NCBI GenBank assembly: GCA_032871835.1
Contig: CM065300.1
Coordinates: forward strand, 111,721,088 to 111,785,087
Length of the DNA stretch: 64,000 nt
From: Dipteronia dyeriana
Taxonomy: Eukaryota; Streptophyta; Magnoliopsida; Sapindales; Sapindaceae
Direction: 5' to 3'
The notes beneath the pieces are model-generated. The model was not told the DNA's origin and searched no databases. It worked only from the letters and a program-made list of their open reading frames with translations. How positions within the stretch are numbered: position 1 is the stretch's first letter; every line of letters starts with the position of its first letter. Of this stretch, positions 34,376 through 44,837 are shown piece after piece. The position numbers and the translations under genes were made by a program.

Positions 34376-34858
34376 AAACTACTTCTTGATATATATTTTA
34401 AGCATATCTCTCACACATACACACTTTGTTTATGAGTATGATGATATTTTAGCAATTGTTGAAGAATTATGAGAGAACTTGAAAAATCTTTGAGTATCTC
34501 TCTTAGCATATGAAGCTTATTTTGTTGATATTTCTTCAAATTGCTTGAATGTGTGATTGTGTGAACTTCTTTGTGAACTTTATGCTATCATTGATTTTAG
34601 TTATAGCATTTATTAAGAGGGAGCATTTTATGTTAGGCATAGTTCTCTTTTATGATATGTTCACATGTTTCATTTTGTTACATGTTGGCATATTTTGACT
34701 TAATGATACTTGTAAGATACTACTCATTATCTTTGTCTTGCATGATGATTCATTCTTAAGTCATATGTCTTTGTTTTATATATTTGTGACTAATATGCTT
34801 GTTTTGTCTTTCACTCACTTTTGTTGTATGTATGTAGCATCTTATAACACAAGAACAA

Positions 34859-35919
34859 ATGGGAAGAACTAAGGTTACCGGAAGTAGAAATCAATCGAAT
34901 CCCATTGTGAAAGCCAAGTCTACCTCAAAAGGATCCAAAGCTTCAAGGATAAAAGATTTAGGGATCTTTGGAACTAAGAAGATATTTCAAGAGAGATGTA
35001 TTGACTTAGGTAAGTGTAAAGATTCTTATGTTCTTAAGTGCATTAAGGTTAGAAATTGGGAATCTTGGGTGAGCATGTTAGGAATTGTGAATGATACTCT
35101 TGTTAGAGAGTTTTATCTTGAATATAGAGAAAGCGCCACCTTATTGGATGCTTTGATGGAGATTAGGGGTATTGTGTTTAGAGTTAACCTGGAAAACATT
35201 ACAAGTTTCTTAGGCTATCTAATGATATAGATTCAAACTTTCTAGATGTAGATGTCATTGAGAATCTTAATATCATGGGTAGAACTCTTTGTGACAATGC
35301 TTCTTTTGAGTGGAAAGGTAGAGCATAAATTAGTCAACATGAGTTAACTAAGGCTAGTGCATTTTGGCATCTATTCATTTGCACTAACATTATTGGATCT
35401 TCGAATTCAACCGAGTTGAATAAAGACAAGATCAAAATAATGTATGCCTTGGTGACTAATCAACCTATAAACCTTGGGGATCTACTTATGCTTTATATTG
35501 ATAGTACAGCTTTCTCTATTAGAGGAGATAAAAAGCTTGCATTACCGGGGTTTATAACTTCTTTTTGATTAGCTCGTGGTGTTAAGAGTAGAGGAGATGA
35601 TGTGTTGGTACAACCCTTGGAAAAGTATAGTGATAAACGTTTGTCATACATGCCATATAGGGATAAGGGTAAGACATATGATACTTTTGGACTATTTAAA
35701 AGTTCTCAAGTTGATTGTCAAGAGACTAGCACAAACATTCTTCCGGATTGGGCTTTACATTTAAAGAAGAAGGTTGATGAGCTTAGTGCTATAGTTGATA
35801 AACAAGATGCTAGAATAAAAAAGTTGGAGGAATGTATTGTTTCAAGTTCAAGACCACCTCTCCAGCATTATGTTAGATCAACTACACGCACATCTTTATT
35901 TGGTGGACGAAGTAGCTAG
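34859..35919 (+). pseudogene. extra ORF with plant-transposon domain and coiled coil (env-position ORF)
   Basis: Begins MGRTKVTGSRNQSNP with a basic serine/lysine-rich N-terminus, then FQERCIDLGKCKDS and ESWVSMLG. A frame change near 35220 leads on to LNIMGRTLCDNASFEWKG, ELTKASAFWHLFICTNIIGS and KIKIMYALVTNQPINLG. The WHLFIC...YALVTNQPINLG pattern resembles the putative plant transposon protein domain (Pfam PF20167, from memory). A heptad-like KKKVDELSAIVDKQDARIKK stretch (about 35770) predicts a coiled coil, and the frame ends TSLFGGRSS. Stops occur near 35326 and 35566. No membrane segment is evident, so a true envelope role is doubtful. Function unknown. Confidence 0.6.
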
Positions 35920-36378
35920 TATTTGAGTCTTATGGTATGTTTCTTACCTCTTGACATCATTTCATGTCAAAAAGGGGGAGAAAGAGTTGCTAGTTACTTA
36001 GTTTCATTTTATGTTGTTTTTGTGAACTTTTGAACTTTCAATGGCATGTAATAATTAGTCTTAAGATTTGGTTAAGAATTCTTGAATTTTGGCATGTATT
36101 GAGGGGGAGATACATGTATTTGTGGACTTAATTGTATATTCTTATCCAAATTATATGTTGCCATTTATTGTTTTTCTCTTGTGTATGCATTCTACTTTGA
36201 GATAATTTGTAGGTTGCTTCAAGAGAAGATCAAGATGAAGTTCAAGAGTTGGTGAAGATTGGATATAGGAATCTTACTCATTGTAATGTGAGGAAGTGAT
36301 TTTGTGACCTATCTTCATCTTTATAATTGTAGTCAATGTATAGGTGTTTTTGACATGGAATTTACCAAAGGGGTAGAT
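35920..36378 (+). other. 3' untranslated region with three polypurine tracts
   Basis: AAAAAGGGGGAGAAAG (35969), GAGGGGGAGA (36101) and AAAGGGGTAGA (36367), the last abutting the LTR. Otherwise AT-rich and non-coding. Confidence 0.6.
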
Positions 36379-37514
36379 TGTTAGGTTTTAGTTTGTGTTC
36401 GCATTAATTCCATATCAAAATGATGTTTACTTGTAATGATTTAGTTGTTTAGATTCATGATGATTCAAGCTTCAAAGAAGGATGAACAACAAGTAAAAGG
36501 AAGGTCTAAGTCATCAAAGAGAAAGGATGCAATTCGGTTCTACAAAGGTATACTAAGACCTTATCTTTCTCTTACAAGGCTTAGGCACACACACACAATT
36601 CATACATTTGTGTCCCTGTATCATTGTGCACCATTGTGCACCATTATAGGCACACACATACAAATCGTTCATATGTTTCCATGCATCATTGTGCACCATG
36701 TATAACACATTCACACACTTGAAGATGAATGCTCATGCATTGGTATGGAAATAACATGTTTTGGAAAATGCATGATTGGAGACTATCTCTATGTAGTTTG
36801 CATTCTAGTGTGAATTGTGTTTTGTTTGTCTATATGTTTTTATAACATGGATATTGAACTTGAATTTAGTCTTAAATCATTCTTGCTTGAGTTCCGGTCA
36901 TTTCGGTTACTCATAATATTGATTCCAAGTTATAAGTCAAAAGATACTACACTTTCAACTCATGTTGCATACATTATCTTCATCTTCATATATCGAGTTG
37001 AATTATTATTTTCTGGGTTGAGTATCTTATATTTCCATGTCCGTGTGAGAGTTATGATTGGTAATCCGCAAACGGATTTGAATTCCAAGTTTAGAGGCCG
37101 GAGAACGGTCTGAGAATGCGAAGGAAGGTAGAAGGATAAAGAAGTCAGCAAAACACTTCTTTCCCGAGATGGCTTGTGGCCATCTCGGGGCAGAAGGCTT
37201 GCTGCCCCGAGATGCCCACATGCCATCTCTGGCAGCAAGCATGCTTGGCTGCTTCTTTCCCCTCTTGGTCATTTCACATGTCCAATTTTCCCTCTCATTT
37301 ATATTCTCATTCCCTCTCACATTTCATTCTAAGAAGAAATTTCAACTTATGTGTAGAAATTCTCTCTACATTTTATCACCTTCCAAACACCATAACTTCT
37401 TCATTTGAACTCTGATTTGAGTAATTCAAAGGTCAAATTGTTTGTCTATTCATCCTCCATCTTTGCTCTCAAAGTTCAAAGTTCAATATCTGATTGACCA
37501 CCAGTTACAAATCG
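36379..37514 (+). repeat. probable 3' LTR of the sirevirus-like 3' end
   Basis: Starts TGTTAGGTTTTAG directly after a purine tract. Its end is not seen because C1 copy c begins at about 37515. It contains a cluster of inverted repeats at 37163-37252. No second copy exists in the window, so the LTR call is by position. Confidence 0.5.
37163..37252. repeat. four consecutive short inverted repeats
   Basis: CCCGAGATGG/CCATCTCGGG (37163-37172 with 37180-37189), GGGGCAG/CTGCCCC (37187-37193 with 37202-37208), GAGATG/CATCTC (37209-37214 with 37224-37229) and the near-palindrome GCAGCAAGCATGCTTGGCTGC (37232-37252, split here as GCAGC, AAGCATGCTT, GGCTGC). The cluster is GC-rich in an AT-rich LTR. 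Confidence 0.85.
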
Positions 37515-38235
37515 CTTGGTAACATACTCAATGTGAGTTTATTAATATTCTCCCAAGAGTTCTTGTTAATAAAATCACAAGGCTAGAAATATAACGTTGG
37601 TTGTTATGTTAACAAATAGGTGGGACCTAGTCCAACTAGTAAATATTGCGAACTCCCACAAGAGGCGTGACATTTATAGGTGTTGGATCACCGTTGAATT
37701 TTTACGATTGAATTATTTTATTTAATTCAAGATAAATATTCAAAAGTGCTTTATCATGATTATTTACTTATATATTTTTGTTATTAAAAAGAAATCATAA
37801 CCCCATTCCTAATCAATATCCTAAAAAGATAATACTTTAAACTAATGATAATTATGTCACCTGGAAAAGGAATATTGGGTTGTTGTTGCAAATTGAAAAG
37901 TATAAGTTCATTCTATATATTCCTTAACCACCAAAACTAATGAATCTACTCAAGAGCAAGGAGATGAGTATCAGTAGTGGAAGTCTTTAGAAAAGATGGC
38001 TAAATGTAGGTTACATTATGGTCATCATCTCCAACGTGTTACAACAGCAACATGAAGGAATGGAGACTGCTGCCGATATTATGATGTCTCTAGACAAGGA
38101 TTCATATGGTTGGTAAAGTTGCTACTGTTAAGACCCGTTAGAAGGTCAAGAGAAAATAGAAGAAAAAGAAACTTGAGCCTTCTTAGAAGGAGACCAAGAA
38201 AGTAACCAAGATCAAAGGAAAGTGTTTCTTTTATG
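37515..38235 (+). pseudogene. leader end and gag remnant of C1 copy c
   Basis: Leader to about 37796, then gag whose start codon reads ATA instead of ATG (ATAACCCCATTCC at 37797). The central gag deletion has the same join as copy b (ATGTCTCTAGACAAGG then ATTCATATGG, near 38085-38105). Confidence 0.75.
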
Positions 38236-41200
38236 GTGAAAAGGGTCAAAGGAATAGACTGGATAAGAATGAATTCAACTTGCATTTAGGCAATGGAACG
38301 TTGGTGTCTACTAGTGTAGTGGGAGATATTAGAATCAATTATGATTCTTATAGGCATTAGATTTAATAAAACATTTATTATGTACCACAATACAAGAGGA
38401 ATTTAATTTCAGTCTCTTGTCTAAATAAATTTGGATATTCGGTTACTTTTAATAAAGATTTTATTATTAGTAAGAATGACAAAATTATTTGCAAAGGTAC
38501 ATTGGAAAATGGTTTATTCTATTTGCATTGAAATATCTCTCACTTGTTAGACACGGAATCAATGGAACCCAATCATAAAAGGTTAAAATTATCAAAAGAT
38601 GAAACCTACCTAAGGCATTTGTGCCTAGGTCATATAAACCTTAATAGGATTAAAAGATTGGTATGTGACAGACCTCTAAGTGACTTAAAGGTTGATGATC
38701 TACCAACTTGTGAATCTTGTTTGGAAGGTAAAATGACCAAAAGGTTGTTTACGACCAAAGACACAAGAGCTATTGAATGTTTAGGATTGATACACACTTA
38801 TGTGTGTGGATCTATGAGCATTCAAGCTAGAGGTGGATATGAGTACTTCATCACTTTAACAGATGATCACTCAAGATTTGGCTATGTGTATCTCATGAGA
38901 CATAAGTCGGATGCTTTTGATATGTTCAAAGCATTTAAAGCTGAAGTGGAAAATCAACTTGAGAAACGTATAAAAATCTTGAGGTCTGATCATTGTGGAG
39001 AATATCTATCCGGTGAGTTTCAACAATATCTTATTGATAATGTAATAATTTCTCAATTTTCTGCACCAGGCACACCTCAACAAAATAGGGTGGCGGAAAA
39101 GAGAATAGAACTCTTTTGGATATGGTTAGGTCTATTTTGATTTATTCAACGCTCCCTAATTCTTTTTGGGGATATGCTTTACAAACTGCCATGTATATTC
39201 TAAACGATGTACCATCTAAGTCGGTTCCTAAAACACCTCATGAGTTGTGGACTGGGCAAAAGCCTAGTTTACAACACTTACGGATATTTTGATGTCCTGC
39301 GCACGTTGCACGTGTTAAAAGGAAAGACAGAGAAGATGGAGTCCGTCCAGAAACATGCATATTTGTAAGGTATCCAAAAGAAACAAAAGGATATTATTTT
39401 TATAGTCCTTTAGATCTTAAAGTATTTGTTTCGTTAAATTCTAAATTTCTAGAAGAGGACTATATGAATAATTTTGTGCCTAAAAGTAGAATTATCCTAA
39501 ATGAGCTTTTAGGATATACAATTTCACAAGTGGTTTCGCAACCAAGCCCAATTGTCAATTCCGTACCAACACAAGATCAACAATCCACTATACCTCATCG
39601 TAGTGGGAGGGTTGTTAGACAACTTGAAAGATACATCGGTCTAGGAGAATCTGTAGAGAATCTTTCGGACGATGATGATCCCTATACGTACAAGGAAGCA
39701 ATTGAAGATGTTGATTGTCGCCATTGGAAAAAGGCAATGCAATCTGAAATTTAATCTATGTTCCAAAAGAAAGTCTGGTCTCTTGTAGACTTGCCTAAAG
39801 GGATAAAACCCATCGGGTGCAAGTGGGTATACAAGAGAAAAAGAGGAATGGATGGAAAGGTGGAAACCTATAAAGCTAGATTGGTAGCTAAAGGTTATAC
39901 ACAGAAGGAATGTATCGATTATGAAGAAACCTTCTCTCCAGTGGCCATGTATAAATCCATTAGGATACTCTTATCCATTGCGGCATCTCTAGACCTAGAG
40001 ATTTGGCAAATGGACGTCAAGACAGCTTTCCTTAATGGAAGTCTTGACGAAAGCATCTGTATTATGCAACCAGAAGGATTCATTGAAAAGAGCCAAGAGG
40101 AAAGGGTATGCAAGTTGCAAAGATCCATATATGGATTGAAGCAAGCATCCAGATCCTAGAACATAAGGTTCGATCAAGCCGTTAAAGGTTTTGGATTTAT
40201 TTAAAACCTTGATGAACCTTGTGTATACAAAAGGATTAAAGGCGACAAGTTGGTTTTCCTGGTTCTTTACGTTGATGATATACTACTAATCGGAAACGAT
40301 GTAGGTCTATTGACATCAATAAAATAATGGTTAGCAAAACAGTTTGATATGAAGGACTTAGGAGAAACAAGTTATATTCTTGGTATCCAAGTCATAAGGG
40401 ATAGAAAGAATAGAATGATTGCATTATCCCAAGCTTTATACATAGACAAAATCTTGTCAAGGTTTTCCATGCAAGATCCCAAGAAAGGTATGTTACCTTT
40501 CAGGCATGGAATCAAAAATTCGAAGGAACAAGTTCCTAAGAATGAGCATGAAGTGCAATTCATGAGAAGGATTCCGTATGCTTCGGCAGTTGGAAGTCTC
40601 ATGTATGCAATGCTTTACACTAAACCAGATATTTGTTTTGATGTAGGCATAGTTAGCAGGTTTCAATCGAAGCCTGGACCTTATCACTGGACGGCAGTCA
40701 AGCATATTTTCAAGTATCTTAAGAGAACGAGAGATTATATGCTTGTATACTCTGGAGGGATTTAATTCCTGTTGGGTATACAGATTCTGATTTTCAGTCA
40801 GATTCTGACTCCAGGAGATCGACATCAGGACATGTGTTTACCATTGGAGGAGGGCCAGTCATAAAGAGGAGTATCAAGCAATTTTGTATTGCTGATTCCA
40901 CCATGGAAGCTGAGTATGTTGCCGCATACGAGGCTGCTAAAGAGACAGTCTGGCCCTGCCAATTCTTGATTGACTTGGAAGTGGTTCTTGATGCGAATAA
41001 GCAGATCACTATCTACTGTAACAATAGTGGAGCAGTGTCTAATTTGAGAGAACCAAAAAGTCAGAAGAGAGGGAAACACATTGAAAGAAATTATCACCTT
41101 CTAAGGGAAATTGTGCATAGGGGTGACATGACGATTACCAAGATCGCGTCAGCAGAAAATCTAGCGAATCCCTTTACAAAGGCTCTTCCTCAAAAGAGTT

Positions 41201-41250
41201 TTGATGGGCATCTAGAGAACATGGGGATGAGAGATATGACACATTTTCTA
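38236..41250 (+). pseudogene. copia pol remnant of C1 copy c
   Basis: Order: pre-integrase with RNLISVSCLNKFG-like sequence (38395-38460); integrase from METNH-like start (38544) with HINLNRIKRLVC and CESCLEGK; the first catalytic Asp is replaced by Tyr (HTYVCGS), with LRSDHCGEYL and a frame break after QQNRVAEK; linker (39464-39754); RT with GCKWVYKRKRGMDGK, KARLVAKGYTQKE, DVKTAFLNG and YVDD at 40268-40279; thumb GSLMYAMLYTKPD; RNase H with MEAEYVAAYEAAKE, YCNNSGAVS (YCDN Asp changed to Asn) and LANPFTKALPQKS, ending near the polypurine tract. The least broken pol of the three copies, but with inactivating changes in both integrase and RNase H. Confidence 0.88.
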
Positions 41251-41254
41251 CAGA

Positions 41255-41267
41255 GCAAGTGGGAGAT
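41255..41267 (+). other. polypurine tract of C1 copy c
   Basis: CAAGTGGGAGAT directly before TGTTAGGATTATG. Confidence 0.85.
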
Positions 41268-43692
41268 TGTTAGGATTATGCTCGATAGCAAGAGTGTAAT
41301 ATTGTAATTAACAATAGTTTCAGATAAATAAAGTGATTTCTAGTTTGAAAAATCTTATAGCATTTATAGTTTAATTATTATAATTGTCAAAAGTAAATAA
41401 TCATAAGGTCAAAAGACTCTGAGAAAAGAGGAATTATTCATACATCTAGATATGTATGAGGTAGACACAATTCTTTAGTTAGTCTTAAATAATATTCACA
41501 ACTTAGGATAGAAGGTTGGGCGCCTTTATCTTGTCAAAGTTGCAGATTCTTTTGCCAGCATTTGAGTGGGATCAAACGTGCTATGATGAGTCTAAAATCA
41601 TCAAAGTGTGGTGTCTTTGGGCAAAAGAATCTAGTGCACTGGGTGCATTGAATTGGATCAAAATGAAATACTTTATCTAGAACCGTCAATAGATAAAAGT
41701 TTTCATTTGAAGACATTCGGAGAGTCTATCTCAATCTTGAGATAAATGATGGACTTATGGTTGCAAGTGTTATCATTTGAGCTATCAATGAGTACGATTA
41801 TGTAGCATAGTCTATCATCGATAGTTTGGTGGTATTCATTTGTTAATCGGTAGAGGACTTCATTTATAGATATGGACATCGTGGCTCCATTTATAGAATT
41901 AGAGTAAAATACCATCATATGGATGTTTTGAGGTATTGGATATTAAATCTTAATGTTAAGTTTTCAATAGTGTCTATTGAAACATGGCTTCTGGACAAGT
42001 CAAAATCTACAAGTTCAAAATGTGGTCATATGAGTAAATATGGTAACTTGGAGAGCTATAGACGGTCTATGAGCTCTTGGCGATTACTGGTATTCTGCAC
42101 GAGGATACACTTTCTCCAATAAGGTTGTCTAGGGTACGAATGAGTAACATCAACTTATTCTAACTTTATTTAAGAGTTCAATTTTAGTTCTTTAGTGGAA
42201 TGAACTAAAATTAAGTAGATTTGACCTAAGTGAATCATTTGTTGATTGTGATTGGGTTGTGTCTATTGGAGCTTAAATTTAGATAGCCCGCCAAGATCCC
42301 CAATCCACACTAACTTGCATGGATCACTTGATATATTCTATCGGAAAAATTTAGGGGTCCATCTAGAATTTTAATAAGGCATGTGAACTTGTTTCTTTTT
42401 GTAAGAATATGTCCAGTTCACATGTGGACTTTTTATTAAGGTCCAGTGGATTTAATAAAATAAGAAAAATAATATATGGCCTTTCTACTAGGTTTGGGCG
42501 GCAATGGCTATGGTGAATAGCTTAAATATATTATTTTTATTTTATTATTATTTTATTAAATGGAAATTAATTAATTTTTTGATTAATTAATTATTTAATT
42601 AAAAGTCAAAATCTTTTCCTATTAGGAGATGGTCTCCTAAAAACTATATTATTGTTGGTAGTATAGTTAATGTTAAAGATTATATTTGATAAGTAGATAA
42701 ATAAAAGGAGTTATTTATCTAATCAAATTAGGAAGTCTTTAATATGGATACAAATACACTTTTGAGTTGAATTAGGAGTCTTGGTGTTAGGATAGAATTC
42801 CTTTTTGAAAAGGATTCTTAACCACCAAGTAAATCTACCTAAGGAAAGGATTCTTAACTACCAAGTAATCCTTCTTAGGAAAGGATTTGTGATCCTAATC
42901 TATATCATATAAATTCGGCCAGCCCATATATATATACAAAAGGATAGAATTTCTTTAAGATAAGGATTCTTAACTACCAAATAAAGCCACCTAAGGAAAT
43001 GATTCTTGCCAACCAAGTAAATCCTTCTTAGGAAAAGATTTATGATCCTATATATATGTGTGTGATTTTCGGCCAGCCCCATGAATTCTATGATGAAAAT
43101 TTTGGCCATGCCTAGGTAATTTCCAAGAGAGAATTTGGCATAGCAAGAGAGACTTTTGAGGGTGAAAAATTAGTTTTTGCTCTAGACAAAATTTGATCAA
43201 CTCATAGATAAAGGGTGTGTGAATTCGGCCTAGAAGAGAAAAAAGGGGAACGTTTTTGTTTTCAATAGTATACTAGTATCCTTCACATCAAAAGGGTTTT
43301 GTGTACAACATTGAATCAAGGTTCAAGCGAGTTTTAATCAAGTTGATTGATAATTTACAAGTGACCGGACGTCATTTGATTTTTCTCTTGGGGGATATTT
43401 GTAACTAATAAAGAAAAGATATTTGTTTTGTCTCTATCCTTAGGAATACAATTTGAAGAAAGGTAGCCCACACTCTAAGGTGATTCACGTTCGTGATTGG
43501 ATTGGAAGATCTTGCAAAATCAATTCGGTGCTTGTTCAATCGTCACGCGAAAAAGGTATGATACTTTTATATACATCAATTAATCTAGGGTTAAGGTTCT
43601 CGTTGCATAAAAGGCAAATTTTTTATTTATACGCAAACCCTAATTTCATTTTTATCACGATTCCGTTGCGTTTCTAAACCGTTTTTTCCCTA
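41268..43692 (+). repeat. 3' LTR of C1 copy c (about 2425 bp)
   Basis: Runs TGTTAGGATTATGCTCG to TTTTTTCCCTA, with the 36-bp repeat block at about 42780-43040 and the conserved overlapping frames at 41703-42122. The last base pair differs from the CCCTACA end of the other copies. Confidence 0.9.
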
Positions 43693-43710
43693 AAGTCAGA
43701 GCCTTACCAT

Positions 43711-44215
43711 GGCATTAAGAGCGCTATCTAGCTATATCATGGTATTTTGATCCGGATGGCAACTATGCTCTTACACTCAGACCCTTCTTGGGGGTCGTAG
43801 CCCGACCAAGGCATCAGGAGTGCTATCAAGCTATTTTCTGGTCATTTTATCCAGATGGCAACTATGTTTTTACACTCGATCCTTCTTAGGGAAGGCATCG
43901 GGGGTGCTGAGGTGGCTTCCCCGATCAATCCCTGGTCTCGAGATCTCCATGGAAACTATGCTCTTACACTCAGACCCTTCTTGGCGGGGGGTGGTGCCCG
44001 ACCGAGGCATCAGGAGCGCTATCTAGCTATTTCCTGGTTTCGAGACGATCATTGTCGAAATACCATTGCGTTCCTCCTGAAGGGTTTTATTCAGTCTAGG
44101 GCATCAGGAGGGCTATGGAGCTCTCCTGGTGATGGCGATCCTTCTAGAGGGATTTTATCCGGTCCAGGGCATTATGAGTGCTATGTAACTCTCCTGGTGA
44201 CGGTGATCACATGAG
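43711..44215 (-). repeat. about 98-bp repeats, second locus
   Basis: About five diverged units with GCTATCTAGCTATTTCC, GATGGCAACTATGCTC, TTACACTCAGACCC and GTAGCCCGACCAAGGCATC. Same orientation as the array at 24890-25330, that is, belonging to a minus-strand element. Confidence 0.72.
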
Positions 44216-44599
44216 ATCTACTATGGATACCGAAATCGAAAAAGATGCAAACTCATGGGTTGTATCCATGCATAGTGGTGTCGGTTGATAACTAGTCTCG
44301 CTCTAGGAGTTTTTTGACGAGTAAAATCTCTTGAGATGATACTGGAATACTTAGAAAATATTAAGCTTTTAGTCCCCAAGTGATATAACTGGTTTGGAAG
44401 TCTGTTGAGGGTAGATGAGAGCCTTCAACAATGGTAATCGAGCTCGAGACCCCATTGTGAACGAATCAGGACCTTTGGGTGCTCCCCGAATGGATCAAGA
44501 CCTTGATGGCTAACTAGAGCATTGGAAGGCTCCGTACAAATGGAGAGGAGCCATCGGTATGATAATCTTCGAGAGCAAGCTGGTGTTTACTAAGGTTGA
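44216..44599. other. internal region of the array-bearing element
   Basis: No ORF and no tandem structure seen. It includes GAGAGCCTTCAAC, faintly like the region around 24680. Unassigned. Confidence 0.3.
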
Positions 44600-44830
44600 G
44601 CTCGCGCCAGCCAAGGAGGATTGTTACTTCTTCAACCCACGACCACATGGTGGGAGTGGTTTAAACTCTGCATAGCAGTATGGCTACCTTGAGAGCTAAT
44701 GTGGGTCCTTCATTTGCTGAATGATGCTTCTGTGTTGCTTGCTAGGCAGCTTGAGCTCTTCTTCCCTCTGACCTGATCATCAATAGAGGATGGGTACCTT
44801 TGAAATAGAGAGGTAGATTGGGACCAAGGT
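44600..44830 (+). pseudogene. antisense-ORF C-terminal remnant
   Basis: Matches 53929-54580 in part: AGGATTGTTACTTCTTCA, then CTTGAGAGCTAATGTGGGT and GCTTGAGCTCTTCTTCC, with CTGACCTGATCATCA. In P-locus translation this block reads ALLPSDLIIIGGW, close to ALLLPFDLSIIAGW of the ORF at 21800-24367. Short and broken. Confidence 0.45.
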
Positions 44831-44837
44831 AGCTTGC

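Larger units (their letters stand above)
34376..37514 (+). mobile_element. Sirevirus-like copia element, 3' end only
   Basis: An AT-rich lead-in, an extra ORF (34859-35919), three GGGGGAG-type purine tracts, then an LTR starting TGTTAGGTTTTAG at 36379. Upstream pol is missing, being replaced by Tat pol at 34375. The right side passes into C1 copy c near 37514. Assignment to sireviruses rests on the extra ORF after pol and the repeated purine tracts. Confidence 0.55.
37515..43692 (+). mobile_element. Ty1/copia element of family C1, copy c, 5'-truncated
   Basis: Plus-strand copy that starts inside the leader (CTTGGTAACATACTCAATG at 37515) and runs through gag and pol to a complete-looking 3' LTR ending CCCTAAA at about 43692. 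No 5' LTR, primer site or target duplication. It shares the protease and gag deletions of copy b. Confidence 0.88.

Noticed and set aside
36960..37415. Overlapping small frames around the LTR hairpins
   Set aside because: Open frames on both strands caused by the inverted repeats; no conserved protein.
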